Counted from the first letter of the stretch, positions 6,909 to 13,736 are shown. The stretch: 16,594 nucleotides of DNA from Clostridia bacterium (GCA_017938645.1 JAGBBE010000194.1:1-16594), one strand, 5' to 3'. Numbers and translations: made by a program. The notes: generated by a model not told the origin, from the letters alone.

Positions 6909-7442
6909 CTACCAAAGCGCGATGCCTGCCATCAGGCCCAGCAGAATTCCCAGCTGCATGCAGAGCTTCCCGCCTTTTTCCGCTTCTTTGCGCGCGTCTT
7001 CGGCAAGCGGACGTAAACGGCGGATACAGGCAGCAGCAGCCTGTTCCCGCATAGCGGCAGTACCCAAGCCAAGCTGACGGAAGAGCATTTCCATCGCTGC
7101 GTATTCCTCCGGCTTCTCCCATGGCGCATAAACCTTTGCACAGGCGGAGGCATATGCATCCGATACCTGAAGAAGCGGCTGCTGCTCCAGAAGCTGCGCC
7201 GTAAGCCGGAGCCGTTTTGCCGCTTCTTCCGCGCCGCTGCCATGGGAGATATATCCGGCACAATCTGACAAGAGTTCCGGAAGCGCCGGACGTTCCTGCT
7301 CCAGCAGCAGCCGCATACCACCCAGCGCATCAGCATATGCACTGATCATCCGCCATCTGGCCATGCGTCTTTCACCCATCCAGCTTCCAATGGCCGTGCC
7401 TGCCGCCAGACAGCACAGCGCGCCTGCCGCTCCAAGCATCAC
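6909..7442 (-). CDS. spoIIIAB: Stage III sporulation protein AB (SpoIIIAB)
   Basis: This 177-residue protein fits SpoIIIAB (about 171 residues in Bacillus). It has an N-terminal membrane helix, a helical soluble domain, and a C-terminal hydrophobic helix (LGILLGLMAGIALW). The helical domain resembles the T2SS/GspF-type fold described for this family. The ends of the domain are recognisable: ISAYADALGGMRLLLEQERPALPELL and RLRPLAEDARKEAEKGGKLCMQLGILLG. Together with the SpoIIIAA ATPase it recalls the motor pair of type II and type IV secretion systems. Its ATG overlaps the spoIIIAA stop by four bases; a second ATG follows directly. Confidence 0.93.
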   Translation of the reverse strand: MMLGAAGALCCLAAGTAIGSWMGERRMARWRMISAYADALGGMRLLLEQERPALPELLSDCAGYISHGSGAEEAAKRLRLTAQLLEQQPLLQVSDAYASACAKVYAPWEKPEEYAAMEMLFRQLGLGTAAMREQAAAACIRRLRPLAEDARKEAEKGGKLCMQLGILLGLMAGIALW

Positions 7443-8350
7443 ACCGCCTCCGGATGTACCAGTGGACGGAGCTGTTCATCGCACACATGAACAATCCGTC
7501 CCACCTCATGCGCATCCAGCAGCACATAGCGTTCAAAGATGCGCTCCCGTGCGAGCTGATACATCATGCCTCTTGCGAGCGCTGTTTCCAGATCACGTCC
7601 GTGCAGCGTAGCCAGAATACTCACGCCGCTGCGCGCTGCCTCCTGCACGGCCTGAACATCCAGCGGCCCGCCCAGCTCGTCCGTTACAAGCACTTCGGGC
7701 GACATGGCCCGAAGCATCCAGCGCATGCCGGATTCCTTGCAGCAGCCGTCGAGCACATCGGTATTCGGGCCGACGTCCAGCTGAGCAACGCCTCCGCACA
7801 TGGCGGCAATCTCGCTTCGCTCATCCACCACACACATGTGCACGCCCGCCTCCGACAGCGCCCGGCACGCATCGCGCAGCATGGTGGTTTTGCCCATGCC
7901 GGGCATTCCAAGAATGAGCGTCGAACGAATTCGGCCGTCCTCATCCACCAGATGCTCCAGCAGTTCGTCCGCTGCGCCGCGCCATTGCCCGGCCACACGG
8001 ATGCACAGTGAACTGATCTCCCTGAGAGCACGAACGGTCTGTCCCTGTGCAACCACCCTGCCGCACATGCCCATGCGATGTCCTCCGCGAAGCGTTACAA
8101 ATCCCTGCCGCTGTTCCTCAGCGCGTGCATAGAGCGCATGCTCGCACAAAGCCTCCGCCGTCTGCGCTACCTGCTGCTGGCTGAGCGTTCCGGCGCAGGC
8201 AATCTCACCGCGCCGGGTCAAAAGACTTGCTTTTCCCCCAGCACGGATACGGATTTCCCGGATGCTTCCTTCCGGCTGATTGATAAGCGTCTTTGCAATG
8301 CTTCTGGGCATGCAGCCCACAAAAAAGCTGATGGTTTCCTGCCACGTCAT
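7439..8350 (-). CDS. spoIIIAA: Stage III sporulation protein AA (SpoIIIAA), secretion ATPase
   Basis: SpoIIIAA is the soluble AAA-like ATPase of the SpoIIIA-SpoIIQ system and belongs to the secretion superfamily ATPases. The 303 residues are close to the usual 307. Walker A is GMPGMGKT at about 148-155, followed by VVDERSEIAA. The Walker B region is SPEVLVTDELGG at about 217-228, and a conserved histidine box ATLHG lies near 247-251. The ATG at 8350 has AGGAGG nine bases upstream (8360-8365). An in-frame upstream TTG at 8371 would place the ribosome site inside the gene and is rejected. The ribosome site overlaps the stop codon of the preceding L,D-transpeptidase, which points to one transcript. 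Confidence 0.95.
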   Translation of the reverse strand: MTWQETISFFVGCMPRSIAKTLINQPEGSIREIRIRAGGKASLLTRRGEIACAGTLSQQQVAQTAEALCEHALYARAEEQRQGFVTLRGGHRMGMCGRVVAQGQTVRALREISSLCIRVAGQWRGAADELLEHLVDEDGRIRSTLILGMPGMGKTTMLRDACRALSEAGVHMCVVDERSEIAAMCGGVAQLDVGPNTDVLDGCCKESGMRWMLRAMSPEVLVTDELGGPLDVQAVQEAARSGVSILATLHGRDLETALARGMMYQLARERIFERYVLLDAHEVGRIVHVCDEQLRPLVHPEAV

Positions 8351-8363
8351 ATCGTCATTCCTC

Positions 8364-9077
8364 CTATTCAAAAAGCGTCAGTCCGATTGCCCGGTACAAC
8401 GCCTGATCCGCATGGATGCCTTCCGCAAGGCCAAGCGACTTGCGCGCCTTGCGAACTGCCGCCTGCGTGGCCTGTCCGTAGATACCGTCCGGCCACTGGT
8501 AGCCGTATCCAAGCTGAAGAAGCCTCGCCTGCAGCGCAGCCACACAGCTGGAACGATCCCCGGGCTGAAGCGGTCTGAGCGTGGTATCCAGCCATCCGTA
8601 CGGGCCGCCTTCAATGACTACCTTTGTACCGTTGGGAACCAGCCCGTAGAGTTCTTCGGAATCTCCGACGAACATGCGGATGCATCCATGGGAGGCATTG
8701 CTGCCGATGCTTCCCGGCTTGTTGGTGCCGTGGATGCCAAACTGCCCCCAAGGTACATTCAGTCCCAGAAATCTCGTGCCAAACCCACCCAATTCACCGG
8801 CAAATCGGCTGTTGATGCGGAAGGTGCCGATCGGTGTCGGCGTCCCCCATGCGCCGGTGGCGATGGCATAGGTCTTTTTAACCTGTGTGCCTTCATACAG
8901 GGTGAGCGTTTTCTGATGAATATCAATCCAGATCCAAAGTCCCTGCGGCACATTGGCCCTTTCGTGAGGGGAAATCATCTCCGAGGAGGCCGAAACGCTG
9001 CTCCACCGGAAGGCAGCCAGAGCCGCAAGGCATATACACACCAGAATGGCCGCATACAGGCCATGCCGTTTTTTCAT
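8364..9077 (-). CDS. L,D-transpeptidase (YkuD) with C-terminal peptidoglycan-binding domain
   Basis: This 237-residue enzyme should cross-link or modify peptidoglycan peptides by the cysteine-based L,D-transpeptidase mechanism. An N-terminal membrane anchor or signal (residues 6-24) leads to the YkuD domain at about 46-157. Its catalytic motif is complete: His116 in FGIHGTN, then SHGCIRM at 129-135 with Cys132. Residues 170-235 form a peptidoglycan-binding domain of the PG_binding_1 type (LQARLLQLGYGYQWPDGIYG). The ATG at 9077 follows GAAAGGA with about 11 bases of spacing. It is the first gene before spoIIIAA, with its stop overlapping the spoIIIAA ribosome site. A sigma-E-like promoter lies 32 bases upstream. 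A role in forespore peptidoglycan during engulfment or in the cortex is inferred, not shown. Confidence 0.92.
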   Translation of the reverse strand: MKKRHGLYAAILVCICLAALAAFRWSSVSASSEMISPHERANVPQGLWIWIDIHQKTLTLYEGTQVKKTYAIATGAWGTPTPIGTFRINSRFAGELGGFGTRFLGLNVPWGQFGIHGTNKPGSIGSNASHGCIRMFVGDSEELYGLVPNGTKVVIEGGPYGWLDTTLRPLQPGDRSSCVAALQARLLQLGYGYQWPDGIYGQATQAAVRKARKSLGLAEGIHADQALYRAIGLTLFE

Positions 9078-9108
9078 TCAGAGCCCGTCCTTTCGTCCCG
9101 GTTTTTCA

Positions 9109-9137
9109 ACTGTATGAATGGAAGCAGATGAATATAC
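9109..9137 (-). promoter_or_regulatory. Sigma-E-type sporulation promoter of the transpeptidase-spoIIIA operon
   Basis: On the minus strand GTATATT (9137-9131), 14 bases, then CATACAGT (9116-9109). The sigma-E consensus of Bacillus is a -35 element ending ATATT and a -10 element CATACAnT about 14 bases apart. Both conserved blocks and the spacing fit, with one mismatch in the outer -35. The predicted start is about 9100-9103, some 25 bases before the ATG at 9077. In Bacillus subtilis spoIIIA is a mother-cell sigma-E operon, so the site makes sense. Confidence 0.75.
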
Positions 9138-9153
9138 CTGCAACCGGGCATAC

Positions 9154-9182
9154 AAAAAGCCCCGGGAATTCCTCCCGGAGCT
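9154..9182 (-). terminator. Intrinsic terminator of the UPF0178 gene
   Basis: On the minus strand AGC, one mismatch, then CCGGGA pairs across a five-base loop with TCCCGG and GCT, followed by five T (the A run at 9154-9158). It begins immediately after the TGA stop at 9184-9186. It separates the UPF0178 gene from the sigma-E promoter of the next operon. Confidence 0.8.
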
Positions 9183-9183
9183 T

Positions 9184-9615
9184 TCAGCGGCTGAGCAGTT
9201 CATTCAGCGCCTGCTCAAACCATTGATCCTGTTCTTTTGTACGTTTTGGCGGACCTTTGAGCCTTCCGCCGCCGCGCCTCACCTTTGCCGCCACGTGACG
9301 CATTCCCAAAAGCGAGTCAATATTATCGTTTGTATAAATCCGGCCATTCTGATCCAGCGGATATGCTCCACGCGCCAAACACAGCGCAGCCAGACCGTAA
9401 TCCTGCGTGACCACCGCATCACCGGGCTTGAGCAGATTCACCAGCACCATATCCGCGCTGTCTGCGCCCTGCGAAACGGTGATGGTTCTGGCTCCTTCAC
9501 GCTGCATGAAATGTGCGTCGTCACACACAAGCGTAACGGGTATTCCATGCTTTGCAGCCACCGAAATGGCAAGGTTCACCACAGGGCAGGCGTCGGCATC
9601 AATCCAAAGCTGCAT
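9184..9615 (-). CDS. UPF0178 (YaiI/YqxD, DUF188) family protein
   Basis: This 143-residue protein belongs to the YaiI/YqxD family (UPF0178, DUF188), a PIN-like-fold family of unknown function found across bacteria. Family motifs are complete: MQLWIDADACPV at the N-terminus with its aspartates, VTQDYGLAALCLARGA in the middle, and RRGGGRLKGPPKRTKEQDQ near the C-terminus. The conserved acidic residues suggest a metal-binding nuclease-like site, but no activity is established to my knowledge. The ATG at 9615 has AAAGGAGG about seven bases upstream. The open frame runs upstream to 9852, but that part carries no ribosome site and crosses the divergent peptidase gene, so it is not counted. It is a single-gene unit with its own terminator. 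Confidence 0.92.
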   Translation of the reverse strand: MQLWIDADACPVVNLAISVAAKHGIPVTLVCDDAHFMQREGARTITVSQGADSADMVLVNLLKPGDAVVTQDYGLAALCLARGAYPLDQNGRIYTNDNIDSLLGMRHVAAKVRRGGGRLKGPPKRTKEQDQWFEQALNELLSR

Positions 9616-9639
9616 GCATCCGCCTCCTTTCTTTGGTTT

Positions 9640-9648
9640 ATCATAGCA
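9640..9648 (-). promoter_or_regulatory. Extended -10 promoter of the UPF0178 gene
   Basis: On the minus strand TGCTATGAT (9648-9640) is an extended -10 box (TGn plus TATGAT). A TTGAAA lies farther upstream, at a non-standard distance of 23 bases. The predicted start is about 9633, just before the AAAGGAGG ribosome site, giving a leader of about 20 bases. Confidence 0.45.
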
Positions 9649-9716
9649 TATGCGCAGGATTTTTGCCATTTCAAACCGCAAAAATGCAAAAAACTGTGGC
9701 GCTTGTCCGCTGTTTA

Positions 9717-9725
9717 TGATACAAT
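9717..9725 (+). promoter_or_regulatory. Extended -10 promoter of the peptidase-efp operon
   Basis: TGATACAAT is an extended -10 box (TGn plus TACAAT). No good -35 lies at the normal distance; a TTGTCC is only 11 bases upstream. The predicted start at about 9732 would coincide with the in-frame ATG at 9731, which supports the TTG at 9770 as the true start of the peptidase. Confidence 0.4.
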
Positions 9726-9769
9726 GAAACATGGCTATGTGCCAAAATGATCTTTGTGAGGGATCTACA

Positions 9770-10840
9770 TTGACTGAACGGACAAAGAAACTGCTTGAGT
9801 CGATGCAGCTTAACGAGCACGAGGGCGTGCTGGTGTACAATCCCAGCAACATGTTTTACCTGTCCGGCTACACGGGCGAAGGCCTTGTGCTGGTCACCCA
9901 TCAGGTATGCGCCATCGTGACCGACTTCCGCTACACCGAGCAGGCGGAGAATCAGGCTCCCGGCTTTGAGGTTCTCATGACGGAAGGCAAGCGCAGCCAC
10001 GAAGTGATCGCTGGCGAGCTGTGCACGGCCAACGGCATCGACACCCTGTACTACGAGGATGACTTCGTAACCGTCCGCACGTTCGAAGCCTGCCGCAAGA
10101 ACATTGCCGGCGTGGAATGGAAGAGCGTGGCCGGCGCTGTGGAAAAGCTGCGCGAGGTCAAGGACGAAAACGAACTCAGCCTGATCGAAAAGGCCTGCAT
10201 CATCACGGGCGAAGCGTTCCACCGCCTCCTGCCCAATATCAAGGAAGGGATCACCGAGAAGGAACTGGCGCTCATGCTTGATTTCGACATGATGAGCCAC
10301 GGCGCAAGCGCGCCCTCCTTCTCCACCATCGTGGCTTCGGGCCCCAACGGCTCCCTGCCTCACGCCGTTCCCGGCAGCCGCAAGCTGCAAAAGGGCGACA
10401 TGATCACCTTCGACTTCGGCGCCCGCTTTGGCAACTACTGCGCCGACATGACCCGCACCGTCGCCCTCGGCAAGCCCAGCGACGAGATGCTCAAGGTCTA
10501 TCAGACTGTACTCGACGCCCAGAAGATGGCGCAGGATGCTGTTGCCGCCGGCAAGAACTGCCGCGCGATCGACTCCATCGCCCGTGACTACATCTACTCC
10601 AAGGGCTACGAGGGCCGCTTCGGCCACGGCCTGGGTCACTCCCTGGGCATTGATATTCACGAGAACCCGCGCTTCAGCCAGGCCTGCAACGCGACCCTCA
10701 AGGTCAATCAGGTCATGACGGTCGAACCCGGCATCTACCTGCCCGGCGTCGGCGGCGTACGCATCGAAAACTCCGTGGTTGTCCTCGAGGACGGCTGCAG
10801 AGCGCTCACCACGCCGGATCGTGAACTCATCATCCTGTAA
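9770..10840 (+). CDS. M24B family Xaa-Pro aminopeptidase
   Basis: A metallopeptidase of 356 residues that removes N-terminal residues before proline, in the cytoplasm. The N-terminal creatinase-like domain (residues 1 to about 130, with LVYNPSNMFYLSGYTGEG) is followed by the pita-bread catalytic domain. The five metal ligands are visible: Asp in FDFGARF, Asp in ADMTRT, His in HGLGHSLG, Glu in TVEPGIY and Glu in RIENSVV. The start is a TTG at 9770 with GAGGGAT seven bases upstream. An in-frame ATG at 9731 lacks a ribosome site and coincides with the predicted transcription start. In Bacillus subtilis the homologue yqhT precedes efp, as here. The efp gene begins 52 bases later with no terminator between them. 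Confidence 0.93.
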   Translation: MTERTKKLLESMQLNEHEGVLVYNPSNMFYLSGYTGEGLVLVTHQVCAIVTDFRYTEQAENQAPGFEVLMTEGKRSHEVIAGELCTANGIDTLYYEDDFVTVRTFEACRKNIAGVEWKSVAGAVEKLREVKDENELSLIEKACIITGEAFHRLLPNIKEGITEKELALMLDFDMMSHGASAPSFSTIVASGPNGSLPHAVPGSRKLQKGDMITFDFGARFGNYCADMTRTVALGKPSDEMLKVYQTVLDAQKMAQDAVAAGKNCRAIDSIARDYIYSKGYEGRFGHGLGHSLGIDIHENPRFSQACNATLKVNQVMTVEPGIYLPGVGGVRIENSVVVLEDGCRALTTPDRELIIL

Positions 10841-10892
10841 AAGGACGCATAAACCCCAACTTTTCCAAACAAATTAGAGGAGGATACAAACT

Positions 10893-11450
10893 ATGATTAC
10901 TGCTGGCGATTTCCGAAAGGGCATTACTGTTGAATGGGACGGCGGCGTGTGGAACATCGTTGACTTCCAGCACGTGAAGCCCGGCAAGGGCGCCGCTTTC
11001 GTGCGCACCAAGCTCAAGAACATCATGACCGGCGCTGTGATCGAGCGCAGCTTCAACCCCACCGACAAGATGCCTCGCGCGATCGTTGAGACCAAGGAAA
11101 TGCAGTACGTCTACAACGACGGCGAACTGTACTACTTCATGGACGTGGAAACCTACGAGCAGCTGCCCCTGAACCACGACCAGGTGGAAGACGCCATCCC
11201 CTTCGTCAAGGAAGGCACCAACGTGACCATGAAGTTCTTCAAGGGCTCCGCCTTCAGCGTTTCCGCTCCCAACTTCGTCGAGATGGAAGTAACCGACACC
11301 GAGCCCGGCTTCAAGGGCGATACCGCCTCCAACACCTACAAGCCCGCCACCATCGAGACCGGCTTCACCCTGCAGGTGCCGCTGTTCATCAACACCGGCG
11401 ACCACATCCGCATCGATACCCGCTCCGGCGAGTACATGGAGCGCTGCTAA
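10893..11450 (+). CDS. efp: Translation elongation factor P
   Basis: EF-P (185 aa) binds stalled ribosomes and helps peptide bond formation at runs of proline. All three OB-like domains are present. The modification loop is [10 protein letters not shown], and Lys32 is in the position that Bacillus subtilis modifies with 5-aminopentanol. There is no arginine at this site, so the rhamnosylated type is excluded. The C-terminal motif [18 protein letters not shown] is diagnostic. The ATG at 10893 has AGAGGAGG ten bases upstream. It is second in the operon after the peptidase. Codon use is strongly biased to C-ending codons, as expected for a highly expressed gene. Confidence 0.98.
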   Translation: MITAGDFRKGITVEWDGGVWNIVDFQHVKPGKGAAFVRTKLKNIMTGAVIERSFNPTDKMPRAIVETKEMQYVYNDGELYYFMDVETYEQLPLNHDQVEDAIPFVKEGTNVTMKFFKGSAFSVSAPNFVEMEVTDTEPGFKGDTASNTYKPATIETGFTLQVPLFINTGDHIRIDTRSGEYMERC

Positions 11451-11479
11451 TCAACCTGTTAAAGAGTAAGGAGAACACC

Positions 11480-11920
11480 ATGAGCAATTTGACGGATCGC
11501 GCCGCCTATCTGCGCGGCCTGGCTGACGGCATGGGTCTTACCAAGGATACCAACGAAAACAAGCTGCTGCTGGAAATGCTGAACCTGATGGACGAGATGG
11601 CCCAGAAGATCAGCGAGCTGGACGAAGACGTGGGCGAACTGGAAGCCTATGTCGAGGATGTTGACAGCGATCTGGCCGACATCGAGGACGTGCTCTTCGG
11701 CGACGAAGATGACGACTGCGATTGCGGCTGCTGCGACGACGACTGCGACTGCTGCGGCGAGTATGACGACGACGAGGAACTGTCCTTCGACTGCCCCAAC
11801 TGCGGCAAGGTCGTGATGGTCAAGGCCTCCGATATCGACTACGACGAAAGCCCTGTGTGCGAGCACTGCGGCGAGCCCTTCTTCACCGACCTGCCCGATG
11901 AGGATGAGGACGACGAATAA
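11480..11920 (+). CDS. Acidic Cys-rich zinc-ribbon protein (CD1247-like)
   Basis: This 146-residue protein resembles the clostridial family with a CD1247-type N-terminal domain; its function is not known. Residues 4-70 form a predicted helical or coiled-coil part (DRAAYLRGLADGMGL, then LLEMLNLMDEMAQKISELDEDVGELEAYVEDVD). A middle segment (76-98) is made of Asp with seven Cys (80, 82, 84, 85, 89, 91, 92). A C-terminal zinc ribbon uses Cys105, Cys108, Cys127 and Cys130. The tail is a run of Asp and Glu. The ATG follows AAGGAG at 11468-11473. It sits 29 bases after efp and ends in a strong terminator, so it is probably made together with EF-P. A ribosome or metal link is possible but unproven. 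Confidence 0.85.
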   Translation: MSNLTDRAAYLRGLADGMGLTKDTNENKLLLEMLNLMDEMAQKISELDEDVGELEAYVEDVDSDLADIEDVLFGDEDDDCDCGCCDDDCDCCGEYDDDEELSFDCPNCGKVVMVKASDIDYDESPVCEHCGEPFFTDLPDEDEDDE

Positions 11921-11930
11921 GGCATAAACG

Positions 11931-11964
11931 AACACCCTGTCTGTGAGAGCAGACAGGGTGTTTT
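11931..11964 (+). terminator. Intrinsic terminator of the peptidase-efp operon
   Basis: A perfect 13-base-pair stem (11931-11943 with 11950-11962, AACACCCTGTCTG and its complement) encloses a six-base loop and ends in TTTT at 11961-11964. It lies ten bases after the stop codon of the zinc-ribbon gene. Confidence 0.92.
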
Positions 11965-11979
11965 GCTGATTGCAGAAAG

Positions 11980-12203
11980 ACCGGAGAAGCACATGCTCCT
12001 CCGGTTCCGGTGTGTCGAAAAAGCTCGCCTGCGGCGATCTTTTCCGACAAATACTGCCGGAATGTTTCCGTGCAAGCACGGACACTCCCCGCCCGACCGG
12101 CATAGCCGGTCGATACGAACAAAATCGGAGGGATTGCAATCCCTCCGATACCACCCTTTAAGGTCAGCCAGAGGCCGGAGAAGCGTATGCTTCTCCGGCC
12201 TCT
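11980..12203. repeat. Gene-free island of six consecutive hairpins
   Basis: No gene is seen between the terminator at 11964 and the hydrolase stop at 12209. The stretch is almost filled by six palindromes. H1 is 11980-12005 (ACCGGAG and CTCCGGT). H2 is 12013-12049, 17 pairs with two mismatches and loop TGC. H3 is 12067-12082 (TCCGTG, CAAG, CACGGA). H4 is 12094-12112 (CGACCGGC, ATA, GCCGGTCG). H5 is 12124-12149, a perfect 26-base palindrome. H6 is 12170-12203, 15 perfect pairs with loop GTAT. H1 and H6 share CCGGAGAAGC, two variable bases and ATGCT, so they look like diverged copies. It may be a dispersed palindromic element or a structured RNA. Confidence 0.7.
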
Positions 12204-12210
12204 GTGTTTT
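12170..12210 (+). terminator. Strong hairpin between convergent genes (H6), terminator-like
   Basis: AGAGGCCGGAGAAGC at 12170-12184 pairs perfectly with its complement at 12189-12203 around GTAT. On the plus strand GTGTTTT follows. On the minus strand it comes five bases after the hydrolase stop codon, without a T-run. It could stop plus-strand read-through and also define the 3' end of the hydrolase transcript. Confidence 0.5.
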
Positions 12211-13630
12211 ACTGGCAGAAATCGCCGAATGCCAGCAGCAGCGGATGATCCGCGATGGGCAGATGAGACAGCTTGATGGTGAGATCGCCTTCGTTGACGA
12301 TCATATCCTCAGGCAGCTTGTAGACGCTGCCGTCCAGCAGATCCACCAGAGAGATGTCGTTGGAGAACTTGTACTTGGGCACGCGGATGGACACAGTGCC
12401 TTCGTAGGTCTCAGTCAGGATGTTCTTGGGGTTCCAGTAGCAGATGGCGCTGGATCCATTGGGCTTGGTGAAGCCGTAGCTGCGGGCCTGAGCGAAATCA
12501 AAATCATTGGCCAGCATGCGTGGAGAGTATTCCACCACGGATTCCACGGACAGCTTGGCATGGGTGTATTCATTGCAGAAAATGGAGCACAGGTTCTGCA
12601 GCGCCTTGAAGGAAGGCTTGGGGCTGTAATCACCCACAGAAGCGCCGTTTTCGTCGAAATCAGCGCCGATGACGCCGAAGTAGCCGTAATCCAGGTAGGA
12701 ATGAACATCACCCACGGTGCCGTTGAGCGCTTCAATCATGTCCATGCAGGAGAAGTAGGAGGTGAACTCAACGCCGCAGCCAAGGTCGATGAGCAGGTGG
12801 CGCAGCAGGTACTTGGACTGCTTAAGCGGCGTCCAGGCGCCGCCGCGCAGCGCGCCCATGCCGTCGGAACGGGACTGCGTGCCGCTCTCGCCCTGGAAGA
12901 TCTTCATCTTGGGGTTGTACTTTTTGCGCACCTCGTCATGCAGGTCGAAGGAAGCGACGATCTTTTCTTCCTCAGGCATGTAGGCATGGTAGGAGATACC
13001 GTCCAGATACTCGCAGCAGCCGGTTTCAGCCAGCTCCCACAGGAAGGTGGGATCATTCTGATGCATGCACAGCACAAAACCGATCACTTCGCAGGTGGGA
13101 TCGGCTTCCTTGCACAGCTTGGCGGTGGTCACGGTGAATTCGCCCAGTTCCTTGGCATTGGGGCCGGTCTTCCAGCACCACTGTCCGTCGGGCTCGTTCC
13201 ACACTTCCCAGTAATGCACGCGGCCCTTGAAATGGGATACGGTAGCCTTGACGTAATTGGCCCAGCCTTCGCGTTCCTCGTCATTGCGGGTGGGAGCGCA
13301 GCCAACAGCGCCGAAATACTTGGCGGCGTAATCGGTATAGAGTTCGTTGCCGTAGCACAGGCAGATCCACGGCTCCACGCCGACAGCGATCATGTTGTCC
13401 ACGATTTCATCCAGCCAGGCAAAATCGTATACGCCCTTTTCACGCTCGGTGCGCTGCCAGCCGGACTGCAGACGGGCCCACTTCGCGCCGGACTCAGCCA
13501 CGAAAGGATAAGCCTTCTTGGGATCAAACACATTGCGGTCCAGCTTTTCAAAGCCCAGACCGATGCGGGAATGACGGATTTCACTGGATTTCTTAGGGAT
13601 GATCTGACCGATTTTCGTAAGTCTCTCCAC
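12209..13630 (-). CDS. Cytoplasmic clan GH-A glycoside hydrolase (GH39-like)
   Basis: A 473-residue hydrolase with a TIM-barrel of clan GH-A, probably a beta-glycosidase such as a beta-xylosidase of the GH39 type. There is no signal peptide, so it should act on imported short sugars. The retaining pair is visible: the acid/base Glu146 in VWNEPDG and a probable nucleophile Glu248 in IFQGESGT. WARLQSGW (51-58), SYHAY (213-217) and TSYFSCMD are other barrel-strand motifs. The last about 80 residues (TVSIRVP onwards) look like a small beta domain. The start is a GTG at 13630 with AGGAGG eight bases upstream (13639-13644). It is divergent from an AraC-family gene that may control it. The exact family and substrate cannot be fixed from sequence alone. 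Confidence 0.85.
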   Translation of the reverse strand: MERLTKIGQIIPKKSSEIRHSRIGLGFEKLDRNVFDPKKAYPFVAESGAKWARLQSGWQRTEREKGVYDFAWLDEIVDNMIAVGVEPWICLCYGNELYTDYAAKYFGAVGCAPTRNDEEREGWANYVKATVSHFKGRVHYWEVWNEPDGQWCWKTGPNAKELGEFTVTTAKLCKEADPTCEVIGFVLCMHQNDPTFLWELAETGCCEYLDGISYHAYMPEEEKIVASFDLHDEVRKKYNPKMKIFQGESGTQSRSDGMGALRGGAWTPLKQSKYLLRHLLIDLGCGVEFTSYFSCMDMIEALNGTVGDVHSYLDYGYFGVIGADFDENGASVGDYSPKPSFKALQNLCSIFCNEYTHAKLSVESVVEYSPRMLANDFDFAQARSYGFTKPNGSSAICYWNPKNILTETYEGTVSIRVPKYKFSNDISLVDLLDGSVYKLPEDMIVNEGDLTIKLSHLPIADHPLLLAFGDFCQ

Positions 13631-13686
13631 GGTGGATGCCTCCTGTAATCAGCGATGAAATTTTGAAAAACAATGATGGATACCCG

Positions 13687-13715
13687 TTGACGATTCCGAA
13701 TAACTCAAGTATATT
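13687..13715 (+). promoter_or_regulatory. Promoter of the AraC-family gene
   Basis: TTGACG (13687-13692), 17 bases, TATATT (13710-13715). The predicted start is about 13722, giving a leader of about 75 bases before the ATG at 13797. Its -10 box overlaps that of the opposite promoter almost completely. Confidence 0.7.
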
Positions 13716-13736
13716 ATAATGCATTCCCATCGTCAA
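13708..13736 (-). promoter_or_regulatory. Promoter of the glycoside hydrolase gene
   Basis: On the minus strand TTGACG (13736-13731), 17 bases, TATACT (13713-13708). The predicted start is about 13701, giving a leader of about 70 bases before the GTG at 13630. Together with the plus-strand promoter it forms an exact dyad centred at 13711/13712, with arms TTGACGAT (13687-13694) and ATCGTCAA (13729-13736). Confidence 0.7.

Noticed and set aside
9731..9769. Upstream ATG for the peptidase
   Set aside because: It has no ribosome site and coincides with the predicted transcription start, while TTG at 9770 has GAGGGAT at the right distance.
9616..9852. N-terminal extension of the UPF0178 gene
   Set aside because: The extension lacks family similarity and overlaps the divergent peptidase and both promoters; the family begins at MQLWIDADACPV.
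9671..10660. A 329-codon open frame on the minus strand
   Set aside because: It is antisense to the M24 peptidase, whose five metal ligands are present on the plus strand.
12170..12203. Transposon end or attachment site
   Set aside because: The hairpin has no transposase or integrase nearby and no target duplication was seen; a terminator or repeat-element reading is simpler.
11963..13648. A 561-codon open frame on the plus strand
   Set aside because: It runs antisense through the hairpin island and the whole hydrolase gene. It has no ribosome site or family motif, and the hydrolase on the other strand has active-site motifs.
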